Below are positions 1-10,000 of a stretch of 64,000 bases of DNA, piece by piece. Positions within the stretch are counted from its first letter, which is position 1. Each line of letters begins with the position of its first letter. The stretch spans positions 2,790,001 through 2,854,000 of the forward strand of contig JAOVFP010000007.1 of the NCBI GenBank assembly GCA_025738555.1, in the 5' to 3' direction. This DNA comes from Cyathus striatus (taxonomy: Eukaryota > Basidiomycota > Agaricomycetes > Agaricales > Nidulariaceae). The notes under the pieces are model-generated. The model was not told where the DNA came from. It did no database searches and was given only the letters and a program-made list of their open reading frames with translations. The translations under genes were made by a program, and so were the position numbers.

Positions 1-1030
1 TTGTAATATGAGGAAAAAATAATCGGGTACAACCACGATGAGCGTGTTGTGCAATGATGCAGAATGGCCTGGTGGTGTCCTGATTCTTAACGTTGTTAAA
101 CATCGCTCGGATGCAGGTCAATTGGTCCCAGCACAGCACTTCTCAGATGTTAAAAATCTATACTTGATGTCCAGTACGTGAATAGTATGACGGTCAACGT
201 GCACATTTAATAAGGTAAGATATAGTAGACAGAAGTGTAGATGAAAAGGAGAAATGAGGAAGGAAGCATCGACGCCTGTGAGATAGCATGGAAGATGACG
301 AGGCCCAGCGTGTGGGGAAGATACTAATTTAGCGAAGGAAGGAAGAACCTGCCATAAACTATGCAGCAACCAGTTGAACCATCTCGCGCACTAGTTTTCC
401 TCATGCTAGCCTCAAAACTCAGAACCTTAGTGCCCTACACCTCTTAAATAGGGTCCCCAGGACATGTAATCTTCGGATTCTGACGGTGTTCCTTGAGTTC
501 TACAGTGATGTACCACCGGGGTATCATGTAGCGCAGGGGAGAAGTGAATCCGATGGGGGCGGTTGATGCGTTGATGCGTTGATGTGTTATGAATGGACAG
601 AGCGCCAGTGTGCCTCTCGGAGACCGTGCAGTACTCGCAAGTACCTAACGATTGACACGCTTCTTGATAGCACAACGAGACTGTGTGATCGCGCTGGTAG
701 GGTAAGATCCTTCTTGAAAGGGGACAAGATCCTCGGAGGCTCTTGCCAGTAAACTTTACAGTGGGGGAGATTACAGCGGTAATGTTGACGCCGCGCAGGG
801 ACTGCGAAAACTTGTGGTGTGGCCTGAAGCCTGAAGCCAGAACGACCTAACCTAGTAGTAGTAAGTAGTAGGTTAGTAGCAAAGGTGCAGGTCTCAACAT
901 GTGGGGTTCGTACTCATAGGGAACCACAAGAGCCAGTGAGGCCATGAGGCTCAGTCGGTGTCACAATGGTGGTCGTAGTGCTGAGAGATTGATTGGTATG
1001 GTGTGGGAGACTTGCGGCGTGCGCTGGCAG
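1..1030. other. Intergenic, no supported gene
   Basis: No open frame here has a recognisable motif or a plausible intron structure. The only structure seen is a short run of three GTTGATGC-like units near 562-585 and an imperfect GTAGTAGGTTAG-type inverted repeat near 848-880. I see nothing else in it. Confidence 0.5.
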
Positions 1031-2545
1031 ACTGTTCGGACTAGTGCTCTGCGAAACAGGTCTCACAGTCTGGTTCGCACATGTGGGTTAGGGTGGGCCC
1101 AGCAGGGGCCTGATTCGCTGTGCGAAGTAGTGCTAATTAGCAGGGGTACGGGGGGCGCGCCCCCCGGGAGAAAATTTGCTAATTAGCAATGCGAATCAGT
1201 AAATCCAGGCTTTTCGCATGCTGATTAGCAATATTGTGAAGTAGGTACCACTACATATCTTACTACATTTCTACCTCTATGTTAGTTATCCATACCCATT
1301 CAACTTGATTCATCTTCAATCTATGTCAACAATCAGTCAGCTTCCATTGGGACAATTTGTTTTCCAAGAAAAGTATCCCTGACGACAGCAGTACCAATGC
1401 TGATCAGATTGGAAGGCTCCTCATTGGTGGTTTCATTATCCAGGATATCACTATAGTGGGAGAGGTTGAAACCAGTGGCTGGTTTCTCCTATGTAATAAA
1501 TAAGTATGCATTATGAGAAATTATGATACTGGTATGTATGCTTTTTCACTCATCATTTGATTGTACTGATGTAGGATTTAGGTGGTCAGCAATGGTGCTG
1601 ATTTTATGGCTTTTACATTTCAGCCCATTCAACCAGATCACACTAACATTGCTCTCTCATCAGCTGTGGATATTGGAACAACAGAAAAGATCTTTATACC
1701 AATGGCCTATTATAATGTATATGAGTGAATTGAATGGCTTTGAATGATATCTTTAAACTCTTACTGCAAGAATGTTTGCATGTTCCTCATTTGACAGGCA
1801 CTCCCAGTATTTGCGAAGTGGCTCATTTACTTTCTGCGAATGGTTGAGTGGCTTGGTGCCTTTGCAGTAGCGGTTAAATTATACCCTCAGCAAGACGAGG
1901 GTTTATGGTTTACCTCCCTCATCACCTCTTTTGCTTGATCTACTGTATGTCCATTCCCCTCGTAAACTTTTCCATATTCATTCTTCAGCAACACCTGCAG
2001 TGAAAGTAGAATTTCTTTTTCAGCCTCTGAAATTATGGGTGGGAAGTTCCCAGTGCAAACATTAAGTGTTGGTATGGCCAGTGTGTTTGGATTAAAGAGA
2101 ATGGGTACAAGTCGGTTTGCTTTATGAGGCCACAGTTAGTGATATCTGAAATCATGCAGTGCCATTGATACATACAAGGATCCAATACAAACACTGCCAA
2201 GTAAATATTTCTGGCAATCTCATTTTCAATGAGCTGTGATAACCTCAAGTTTGCAATTTGATCAACTTCATTCTTAATACTCTGCATATACTTTGGCAAC
2301 TTCAGTCCACCATATATTACAATGAGATCTTGCAGCTGTACAATAACAGCAAGCCAAAAGGTGTAAAACATATCTAGAATATAATATTATAAAGAGTTCT
2401 GCTGTGTTGGAGCTATTTAGCACTAATTCACATATCATTTTTAACTGTCTCTTAAGTAGTCGCTAATTAGCTAGCTAATTAGCCATGCGAATTAGGTCAT
2501 GTGAGTTTCACAAAGCTATTTCCCAGAGCACTAGTTTGGACACTG
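1031..2545 (-). mobile_element. Deleted hAT-type element relic (copy 1)
   Basis: The stretch is bounded by imperfect inverted ends sharing CTAGTGCTCTG (left near 1040-1051, right near 2523-2534 on the other strand). Subterminal GCTAATTAGC palindromes occur at 1132-1141, 1178-1187, 2462-2471 and 2474-2483. A perfect GC hairpin (CGGGGGGCGCGCCCCCCG) lies between the first two. Minus-strand peptide at about 1750-2450 matches part of the transposase in the fuller element at 40.5-43.5 kb (for example FWLAV and QLIEN followed by FVLDP). The left end also matches that element around 40.27-40.49 kb, including the GC hairpin. No clear 8-bp target duplication could be matched. I read this as an internally deleted, decayed hAT copy; the exact left boundary is uncertain because similarity to the other copy may run slightly further. 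Confidence 0.6.
2033..2371 (-). pseudogene. hAT transposase fragment
   Basis: This remnant of about 110 codons aligns by eye with the intact copy's exon at 41722-42003: FWLAVIVQLQD versus FWLAVVAQLQD, then SQLIENE and FVLDP. It lacks the N-terminal zinc-binding segment, the central DUF659-like core and the C-terminal dimerisation block, so it cannot encode a working transposase. After FVLDP the reading runs through apparent intron sequence. It shows that the 1.0-2.5 kb element derives from the same hAT family. Confidence 0.6.
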
Positions 2546-3176
2546 TTGTTCATACATCTACGGACTCATAGCGGGCAGAGCAAATGGGTATTATAGCGCT
2601 AGCAAATTCGGTTTGTTTCTTTCTTAATTGATGTTGAGAAGGGCGCTGAAGGGTTTTATTCCTATGATAGCAGTAGAAGGCATAACGGAATCAATCACAC
2701 TCGAACTTGATCCAGAGTGGAAAATCAAAGTCTGTCCGTCCCATCCCTCCCCCCTCTCTCCCTTTCTCACCATGCATAGATTACCCTCACAGACCTAGGA
2801 TTCTTCTGCACAAACTTCATCAAAAACCATACATTCCCAGTATACTCCCACCCAGCATACACACCCCTCTTGCTCCTTGGCAACATCACCCGCTCCAAGC
2901 TCGCCAAGTGCGTTTTTGAAGTGAGTCAGATTAAGGAGGAGGTGCTCATGTGGATTTTGTTGGGTGATGAAGTGCCTGTTTTGTTGGAACCGAAGTTGAA
3001 TAGGGATAAGGAGGAGAGGGAGAAGTGGTAGGGGTGGGTTTCAGGGTTGGCTTTTGATGAGTAAATAGGTAGTTTTGGTGTAAATTGTAAAATGTTATGA
3101 AATTTGCTTTACGTGTTTTTCTTGTGTTGTGGGTCTACAGCTACAAGGAAAAAAATGGGGACATTATCAATTCATT
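2546..3176. repeat. First copy of a duplicated coding-like relic (2745-3060)
   Basis: No intact gene. The segment at about 2745-3060 is repeated at about 3330-3570 and, in shorter form, at 6130-6243; all keep a core that reads LLGDE on the + strand followed by a basic/acidic tail (EEREKW in the first copy). The best copy would read a stretch containing GNITRSKLAKCVFEV before that core. I do not recognise the protein family. The copies alternate with tRNA-Thr-like sequences, so the duplicated unit seems to be relic plus tRNA. Confidence 0.45.
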
Positions 3177-3273
3177 CCTTCTACTAGTAGCCGACTCGAA
3201 CGACTGACCTCGTCATTAACCTATGCTCTCAGCAATATACTAGTGACACACTCTACCAACTGAGCTAAGAAGT
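3177..3273 (-). pseudogene. tRNA-Thr-like pseudogene, copy A
   Basis: On the minus strand this reads a TTAGCTCAGTTGGTAGAG D-arm, a TCACTAGTA anticodon region, an intron-like insert, TGACGAGG and a GTTCGAGTC T-loop. The T-arm side carries an extra TACTAG-like insertion before the acceptor stem and the 5' acceptor strand is mismatched. It is the most upstream member of the family whose best copy lies at 7478-7574. Confidence 0.6.
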
Positions 3274-3329
3274 ATTTTAATCTTAATTGGTAGTGGTAGT
3301 ACACGTAACAGAGTCTATCCTCTGTCCCC

Positions 3330-3570
3330 TTCTCCACTCACTCACCCCCATAACAGACCTAAGATTCTTCTGCACCAACATCGTGTTAAAATACATACAT
3401 TCCCCATCTACGAGAACTCATCCTACACCTCCTGGAAACATCACATGCTTCATGCTCCTGAGTATAATTAACGGAGTTCCCGACAATCATTATATTGGGC
3501 GATGAAGCGCCCACATTTCTGGAACCAAAGTTGAAGGGGCAGGTTAGTAGATTGGTTTTTGATGAGTAGA
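3330..3570 (+). repeat. Second copy of the duplicated coding-like relic
   Basis: Homologous by eye to about 2745-3060: shared CAGACCTA(A/G)GATTCTTCTGC block, the GGCGATGAAG core and GAACC(G/A)AAGTTGAA. Several indels and stops break any frame. Function unknown. Confidence 0.5.
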
Positions 3571-3573
3571 TAA

Positions 3574-5417
3574 AGTCATCAGGAAACATGGATTTAGCAA
3601 CATTGATAAGTGCCAAGTGCCCTAGCTGATATTGATCATTGGCTGCTTATGCCACACCACATAGTTGATATAGCATTCCATAGAATATGAGATGGTTGCT
3701 GTAGCTTGACATACACATAGTGAAATGTTTATAGTTTCTGTAACCTTGCAGGTATGATACATTGACTTTGTATATCTTCATATTTTGTAGGTGACACTAT
3801 GTAAAACATTATAGTTAAGCTATAATATCTTATAGACTATACAAATATTCCATTTTGCTATTCTGAAAAATCGTTACAGCTTGAAGATTGAAATATTGAA
3901 GAACTAAATAAAATTTTGTATGCACCAGCAAATATGGCAAGAGGACGAGTGTAGAGGTGTAGTCCTCTACAGGGTGAGCCTTCCTCAGTCCCAAGTGCGT
4001 AAGACCAGTTCTATAGGGAGAAACTAGCTACACAGGCATAGGATGATGGTAAGAAAGACTAAAGAGTGGTGATATAAGCGAGTCTACTTATGTACTACTG
4101 TAAACCTTAACCCAACTCTTACAACGAGTGCCAAGTCAATTCTAAGAGACATCAAATTTCAATGATTGTCAATGCATGTGATTTTGCTGTCACATGACTA
4201 TGTCAACGATCGAATTTTAGTTTGTTTGTTTACCCATTCCGGTTTGGCCCTTCAGAGTTTCGACTCGTTCTTGTCTCGCAACCACATTCCTTTCTTTCTG
4301 CCACCAACTCCCCCTCCCTACTCCCTCACTCACATTTACCTCTTTCCTCCCCTGCTCACTATCTGCCCATATCACATACTCATCTTTTCAGACAGCATGT
4401 ATGCCTGGCAAGAGTGTATGTGCTTGAGTGTCACATAAGTGTTCTATTTCACCTTTTGAAATCGGTTGACACTATTGTGTTTCTCCAGTGATTCATCATA
4501 GTATCCCTTTTCAAATGTGCCTTGGCATACTGGAGGATTGCACATGTGGTTGATCCTGCTAGTTTATATAATGGGAGGTATGCTGGATGTGTTGGTGCAA
4601 GTGCATTGCTTATGTCTGAGAGGTGGAGGTGGTTTATTGAGTTTATCTTACCACGAGACAGTGTAAGTGCTGTACTTACCCTCAGTTTTCCTTTGCTAAT
4701 CATTTCAGTAGTATTCTATCTTAGTACTGTTTATCTTTATTGTCTCGTCTTGGATAGCAGGGTATGTTATCCTGCAATCTCTTAGTTAACCTTTTGCTCA
4801 TTTACTTTCACAGGTTCATATGTGTTTGTCTAGTCATTTTGCGATACATTTATTTATTGTGAGTGTTTTATCTGTAGTGAAACATCGAACTCTGGGCTGT
4901 GGCCACTGAGGAAGGGGGGTATTATGGCCATTGTACATTTCAAGGGTGTACATACTTTTTATTGAGTCATGTACATGAGTAGCATACAAAATATATTTGC
5001 TCAATCTGATTTATTATTGCCAAGTGTTGTTATTAACAGAGAACAGCAATGCATCATATGATAGTAATAGGTATATGATATGATATAAACTACAATTGCC
5101 TATATACACCATATAGTGTGATACATCGGTTGACGACATATCCTTAGGCACAATTAATTAGATCCACAGAGATGGTCAGCTTGGCTATCTCAATCTATCT
5201 AGATCTATGATAGTTTAGCGGGTTGCTATACAGGTCTATCAAATGGGGACTTGTCTAGCCGACTACACGTGCTATACAGTCTATGTAATACTACATCACC
5301 TTGCTGTTTTTTCCTGATGAATACGTTTTTTGTACTTTTACTTTTCTTCAATGTATGATGAATTTGTTCTTCTGATTTACACATGTGGTGTGTGGAGGTC
5401 CCAGTACACCATCCTGA
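3574..5417. other. Intergenic, AT-rich, no supported gene
   Basis: No open frame here has a recognisable motif. The one notable piece is an SSU-rRNA-like scrap at 4536-4622, listed separately. Short frames on both strands are low-complexity or lack any splice-consistent extension. Confidence 0.5.
4536..4622 (+). pseudogene. Possible degenerate SSU rRNA 5'-end fragment
   Basis: The string GGTTGATCCTGCTAGT matches the highly conserved start of eukaryotic 18S rRNA (GGTTGATCCTGCCAGT) with one change. It is followed, with gaps, by pieces resembling the next conserved blocks (TATGCT, AAG..CATTGC, ATGTCTGAG). The similarity is short and broken. It could be an rDNA-derived scrap or chance. Confidence 0.35.
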
Positions 5418-5775
5418 ACTACTGTACTATTTCAACCAATTGTTCAGTCACGTGTCACGCAGGGTCTCCGAACAGAACAAATTCAGGCCTTGTCACGCAT
5501 CCCAGAGAGCATTGAACAAAGGGTCAAGGCAATTAAATAAGGCATAATTTTGATGTTTTTTTTTTTTATGTTAGATGTATGTATTATATCATAAAATAGT
5601 GTTTCATGTTCGTCATTGTTAAAAATCTGAGGACAATGAACATTGTTGGCATGAACAAATCTTAAGCATGTCACACACTGAACTGGTCCCTGAACTGAAC
5701 AATGAACCCAAATTTTCGGTCACGCTCAAAATGAGCGAACAATTGGTCGAAATAGTACAGTACTCGGAATTTACA
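5418..5775. repeat. Candidate MITE-like inverted repeat
   Basis: About 25-30 bp at each end form an inverted repeat: left TACTGTACTATTTCAACC (from about 5420) and right, on the other strand, TACTGTACTATTTCGACC, both followed by AATTGTTC. The interior has no gene. No convincing target duplication was found, so the element class is open. Confidence 0.4.
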
Positions 5776-5805
5776 CAAAAAGAAATCACATACTCGAACA
5801 TAAGT

Positions 5806-5869
5806 CCTTCTGGTCGATTCGAACGACCCTCGTCATTAGTGATGCGCTAACCAGCTGAGCTTAGAAGGC
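5806..5869 (-). pseudogene. tRNA-Thr-like pseudogene, copy B
   Basis: The minus strand gives CCTTCTAAGCTCAGCTGG, TTAGCGCATCACTAATGACG and GTTCGAATC. The A-box-like and B-box-like parts survive, but the intron is gone together with part of the anticodon loop. The following 70-80 bp (starting GCGTTTTATTTGACTCG) recur after copies C, D and E. Confidence 0.55.
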
Positions 5870-6003
5870 GTTTTATTTGACTCGTGGTACTACATATACA
5901 TACTCGTTACCCAACGTCCTGAAAGCAGAAATCCGAATTATGTCAAGAGTTTTTATAACATGTGCACTATGCATACAAAAAATACAACTCGAAATTTTCA
6001 CCG

Positions 6004-6082
6004 CCCTCTGGCCTTTTCGAACGACCCTCACCACTTATAATAGTAGGATAGCGACAAGCTAACCAGTTGAGCTTAGAAGGCG
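6004..6082 (-). pseudogene. tRNA-Thr-like pseudogene, copy C
   Basis: Degenerate copy with the CTAAGCTCAACTGGTTAGC D-arm and a TTCGAA T-loop. The anticodon arm is disrupted. It is followed by the same GGCGTTTTATT flank as copy B. Confidence 0.5.
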
Positions 6083-6129
6083 TTTTATTCAACTCATGGT
6101 ACTAAAAATGCATACACTTCATTTGTAGA

Positions 6130-6243
6130 CAAGGAGAAATAAGTTTCGATGCAGATTCTGTTGGGTGATCAAGTACCTGCATCGCTGACGTCCAAGTTGA
6201 AGAAGGATAGTGAGAAGAGGGAGAAGTGGAAGAGGTGCTAGTG
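6130..6243 (+). repeat. Third, short copy of the coding-like relic
   Basis: Contains ATTCTGTTGGGTGATCAAGT and then a GAAGTTGAAGAAGGATAG-type stretch ending GGGAGAAGTGGAAGAGG. It is clearly related to 2960-3030. This places the relic inside the tRNA-Thr-like array. Confidence 0.5.
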
Positions 6244-6326
6244 AGCTTATGTATGCGAAGATGCCTGTGCACTATATTACCTGGAATCTACACAAAAACT
6301 TTGAACAACAAATTCCATTCTTGAAT

Positions 6327-6393
6327 TCCTTCTGATCCATTTGAATGTGTAATAGTAGGATGTGACACGCTAACCGGCTGAGCTTAGAAGGCG
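6327..6393 (-). pseudogene. tRNA-Thr-like pseudogene, copy D
   Basis: Keeps CTAAGCTCAGCCGGTTAGC and the acceptor-like CCTTC ends, but the T-loop is eroded. It is followed by the shared flank, including ACCCAACGTCCTGGAAGG, which also follows copy B. Confidence 0.5.
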
Positions 6394-6559
6394 TTTTATC
6401 TGACTCGCTGTACTACACATACCTATACAATACCCAACGTCCTGGAAGGCGAAATCCAAAGTATGGCTGTAAGAATTCTTATAACCTGCACTGTAAACCA
6501 TGTTGTGAACCTACAAATCTATACAAAAAATACATTTAGAGACAACATTACGCAGAATT

Positions 6560-6644
6560 CCCTTCTAGTCGATTCGATCGACCCTCGTCACTGATAATAT
6601 ATTAATAGTACGATGTGACACGCTAACCAGCTGGGCTTAGAAGG
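6560..6644 (-). pseudogene. tRNA-Thr-like pseudogene, copy E
   Basis: The D-arm (CTAAGCCCAGCTGGTTAGC), a spacer and a TCGATCGAATCGAC T-arm are readable on the minus strand. The anticodon stem is not intact. Confidence 0.5.
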
Positions 6645-6787
6645 CGTTTTTATTTGACTCGTGGTACTACACATACATACACTTCATCAGAGTCCTGCAA
6701 AGAGAGATCTGAGTATGAATATACAACTTGCAGCAGCCAGTGAGCCGAAAAGATATACTTGATCATTCGAAATAGCTTACAAAAATT

Positions 6788-6832
6788 TCTTCTAGTCGAT
6801 TAAGTAGTAACTCCACCAGCTGAGCTAAAGAG
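6788..6832 (-). pseudogene. tRNA-Thr-like pseudogene, copy F (truncated)
   Basis: Only the D-arm end (TTTAGCTCAGCTGGTGGAG) and the 3' acceptor-like TCTTCT end remain, with the middle deleted. Confidence 0.45.
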
Positions 6833-6944
6833 TACCAATTATTTCTCACAACAGGAAAGGGACCTCAAGGATGGTCCTTGAACTTATGCTGCAACAACTA
6901 CTAAATCTTAGTCAAAACCATTCAATCTCTATTTACGGCTTAGC

Positions 6945-7039
6945 TCCCTCTGGTTGACTTTACGACTGACCTCGTCACTATATTTCGTTAAAGGAAAGGT
7001 AATACTAATGACGTGCTCTAACAGCTGAGCTTAGAAGGA
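6945..7039 (-). pseudogene. tRNA-Thr-like pseudogene, copy G
   Basis: Minus strand CTCCTTCTAAGCTCAGCTG, then a long insert at the intron position and GTGACGAGGTCAGTCG. The T-arm lacks a good stem. Confidence 0.5.
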
Positions 7040-7477
7040 GTTTAAATCTGACTCGCACTACAGATGTATATGTACACATCCTTGGCAGCAGGGTGCATCC
7101 ACTCCAGCCAGACAGAGCAGCAGTAGTTCGTCATATAATACGTATTAGTATCATTTATTGAGTCTAAGACTTGATAAAAATTTCATAGCTATTCTTGTAT
7201 GTAACGTCTTGCATCCTTTCCTCCCAGAGGTCAATAAATGCATCTGATCATGTCATATCCAAAGCAATATCGTAAATATGGATCACTTCTATACTAAAAA
7301 CACATCTATCTAGCTGATTTGAATTGGACTTAAAGGTCCTTGTATGGTTAAAAGAGTTCCTATTAAGTTTGCCAAGCGCATTTCGAGTCGAGAAAAGCAA
7401 AAGAAATTTATGAATGTTAAATCACAAAGCAAAGGCGAGACGGAATTTTAGATCAAAACCAAGCCTACTGTATAAAG

Positions 7478-7574
7478 TTCCTTCTAGCCGACTCGAACGG
7501 CTGGCCTCGTCATAGAACATTAGTAAATACAACAAAATACTAGTGACGCGCTCTACCAACTGAGCTAAGAAGGA
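7478..7574 (-). tRNA. tRNA-Thr(AGT), intron-containing
   Basis: This is the only member of the local array that folds well. On the minus strand the 7-bp acceptor stem is TCCTTCT with AGAAGGA, followed by discriminator A. The D-arm is GCTC..GAGC. The anticodon stem CGTCA pairs perfectly with TGACG. The loop reads CT-AGT-A, giving anticodon AGT (Thr, ACU), and an intron of about 24-25 nt follows position 37. The T-stem AGCCG/CGGCT encloses TTCGAGT. A-box and B-box-like promoters are present. It could still be inactive, because neighbouring copies are decayed. The anticodon is read by position, not by a covariance model. Confidence 0.7.
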
Positions 7575-7657
7575 GTACAAGTTACTTCTTGTAGGTAACA
7601 ATGCATTTCGTATTACCGACTTGTGTATGAAATTGGTACAAAACGTCAAGTTCATAA

Positions 7658-7747
7658 TGCGAAGACTCGAATGACTGACCTCTGAGGTCATAGAGAGTCG
7701 AAGAAATGATGCTAATATTAACACTCTCTACCAACTAAGCTAAGAAA
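7658..7747 (-). pseudogene. tRNA-Thr-like pseudogene, copy I
   Basis: Minus strand TTAGCTTAGTTGGTAGAG is clear; the anticodon and T regions carry substitutions and a duplicated GACCTC. It directly follows the best tRNA-Thr copy. Confidence 0.5.
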
Positions 7748-8718
7748 TCTTATCAGTTGACGCGCGCACACTTCATAATAGTACAACTACCGCTTGAATT
7801 TGCTGCATTCCGTTTTAATCGCCACACCTTCCTGTATTCATCCAAGTGCTTCCAAGTCTGTTGAATAGTGGCAGAACCCTGACAATGACAGAATATATAA
7901 ATAGCAAGCTCACTTGCAACCATACCAAACGCATCGTCCAACGTTGCGTTGTGCTATTTTTATCTTTGCATTGGTAATGAATCGGATGGGCTTCGGGTAT
8001 ACCATTCGCAATCACCCCACTTCCGCATTTCATTTTGTTGGACAGCGGCGTTGATGTAGTACACATCTGATTTGAAGCTTATCGGTTATCTTTTAAGATT
8101 GTGGTGTGATGATGAGAACATTGATATGAAAGAATGGAGAGTTAGACTCAGTAGGTTGTATCGTGATGGTAGAGGCGTCTTCCGTCAGTTATCGATGATA
8201 TCCGTTACTCTTGGCTGAAGTAATTCCAAAAGTGTCACTGCTATGTTGATCCATTCGCCAGTTAAGTTTTAACATATTCAAGTAATACATCTCGTCATCT
8301 AAATCTATGTAGAGTTCTGCACATCCCGTTGCCATACTATGATACTAGCATTTTCTTTGATTACACCAATTCTTTATCGCGACTATGCACATCCTGTTTT
8401 CATAATGCCCATCGCTCATTAGCATTAATTCCACTATGACACTATATATACGTACTCGTAAATTTCTATTTCTACTGCAACCGTCACATTTCTCTTCCTC
8501 GATTTCCAGCAGAATAAGGGACATGAGAAATTGAGAAGTAATGCCAATCACTATGTATTTGACTCTGCTTTGCGGGGGTCAAAATTCCCTCAAAATGTCA
8601 ATGCTGTACTGGCTCAGGCTGGCATCAGAAAGCTCGCATAGAGTTTCATACATAGAAATTAATATTTGCTTCAAGTTGTTGGATTCGGATTTCGGAATCG
8701 AACTTTGGACCTAGGTAA
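7748..8718. other. Intergenic, no supported gene
   Basis: Two overlapping minus-strand frames at 7753-8066 have no recognisable motif or splice-consistent continuation. Otherwise I see nothing before the retrotransposon's target duplication. Confidence 0.45.
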
Positions 8719-8723
8719 ATTGT
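8719..8723. repeat. Target-site duplication ATTGT of the gypsy element
   Basis: ATTGT directly abuts the left LTR and is repeated at 19033-19037 directly after the right LTR. Five bases is the usual length for Ty3/gypsy integrases. Confidence 0.9.
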
Positions 8724-9086
8724 TGTAGCAAGAGCCTGTGACCGTTGAGAGTAACGGTTAGGTGTCTTGTCACACGGTAGAGGAAATAACTGGTTTAATG
8801 AATAATAATTCACTGATGATGCAGTTCTACTCTAAGGTCTTTTATACTACTCTGGAGGTCCGAGACCGGAAGAAACATAGTAAGTACCCCTTGAGACAAC
8901 GGTATCTAGAGTCCTTTGTGGGAAGGCAAATGAATGTAAGTAGCGTAAGGCTAAGGAATGGTAAAAGGTTACGAGCTCGCGAAAGAAAGTGAAACAGGGA
9001 CTAAGACGGTAACGAACGGAATGGTAACGAGCTGGGACTAAGAGAGAGAGAGATAACGAGTGCGTTCTTAGGTCACGGGCGTTACA
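8724..9086 (-). repeat. 3' LTR of the gypsy element
   Basis: 363 bp, TG...CA ends. It differs from the other LTR at six positions, all consistent with CpG decay. A copy of the 17435-17753 plus 18989-19032 sequence. Confidence 0.95.
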
Positions 9087-9115
9087 TGCGCCCTCCAGGT
9101 ATTCGAGAGAATGCC

Positions 9116-10000
9116 TCAATTGTCTTTGGTGTTGGTGCCATTGGCCATGGAGAAGTCGGTGAGGTACTGATCATCCGGATTATAGGAAGTGGAAGATCCC
9201 CAAGAGGCATTTGAAGTAGTGGGAAGAGGGGTGGAGGAAGTAGAGCCCCAAGATGTGCTGGCAGGCTTGTTTGGTTTGTTCCTCCTCTTGTTCAACTTGG
9301 AAGACGACGTGTGATTAGCTTGTTTAGCAGCTTCTCGTGCAGCTTGATCGGCTTTACGACGTTGGTAAGATTGACGGTTGCGTTCGAGGCGGTCAGCGGC
9401 GTCGAGAGCAAGGTGGAAAATGCGAGCTTGTTGCTGTGGGTCAGAGAGCAAGGAAGAAATTTCGTTGTTGGTGGCAGTAACGGTGGTGTTGGCAACGACA
9501 GGAACCATAGCGGCTACAGGAGCTACATGTGGGGTGATGACCGGGGTGCTGGGAGCTGGCACATTATTGGGAATGCGCGGAATAGTGTCTGGGATAAAGA
9601 AGAACGAGTTGCTGATACGTTCTTCCGTAACGGTAAACGTGTCAGTTGATGCCTCGTAGGTGGAGAGATGAGCTGGTCCAACAGCGGCCTTGTTGAATAG
9701 AGTTACGAACTCATTGTATCCGAGTGGTCCAGTCGCAGAATTTGCGCCATGAGCACGAAGGTGTTTATCGTGCGCCAAATACTCCAACAATTGGTGGTTA
9801 CCGCATTGTAGTTTGATCTGGGAGTTGGCAGCATCGCTGATTTCAATGTGCGAAGCAGTGATGCGAGTAATCGAGGGGTGGTCAATGTCGGTATGAAAGT
9901 GGTGAGCCATGATTTGAGGATGAATTTGAAATATAAAGGTGAATGAATGGAAGACAGTGGTATGAACGAAAGAGATAAAGCGAGTGAAGATTTTAGAGAG
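9116..10000 (-). other. C-terminal extension after the chromodomain
   Basis: Downstream of the chromodomain-like block (VDSILSHVGL ... TWLPYYQISHL) the frame continues for about 350 codons, beyond the usual end of a gypsy Pol. An internal Met at about 9908-9910 (MAHHFHTDIDH) begins a segment with a basic, alanine/arginine-rich stretch (RLERNRQSYQRRKADQ) and a Ser/Thr/Asn-rich tail. It could be a fused accessory protein or one made separately from the internal Met. I do not recognise a known family. Confidence 0.5.

Noticed and set aside
9292..9659. Overlapping open frames on both strands within the gypsy C-terminal region
   Set aside because: They are out-of-frame shadows of the Gag-Pol reading frame, caused by its base composition.
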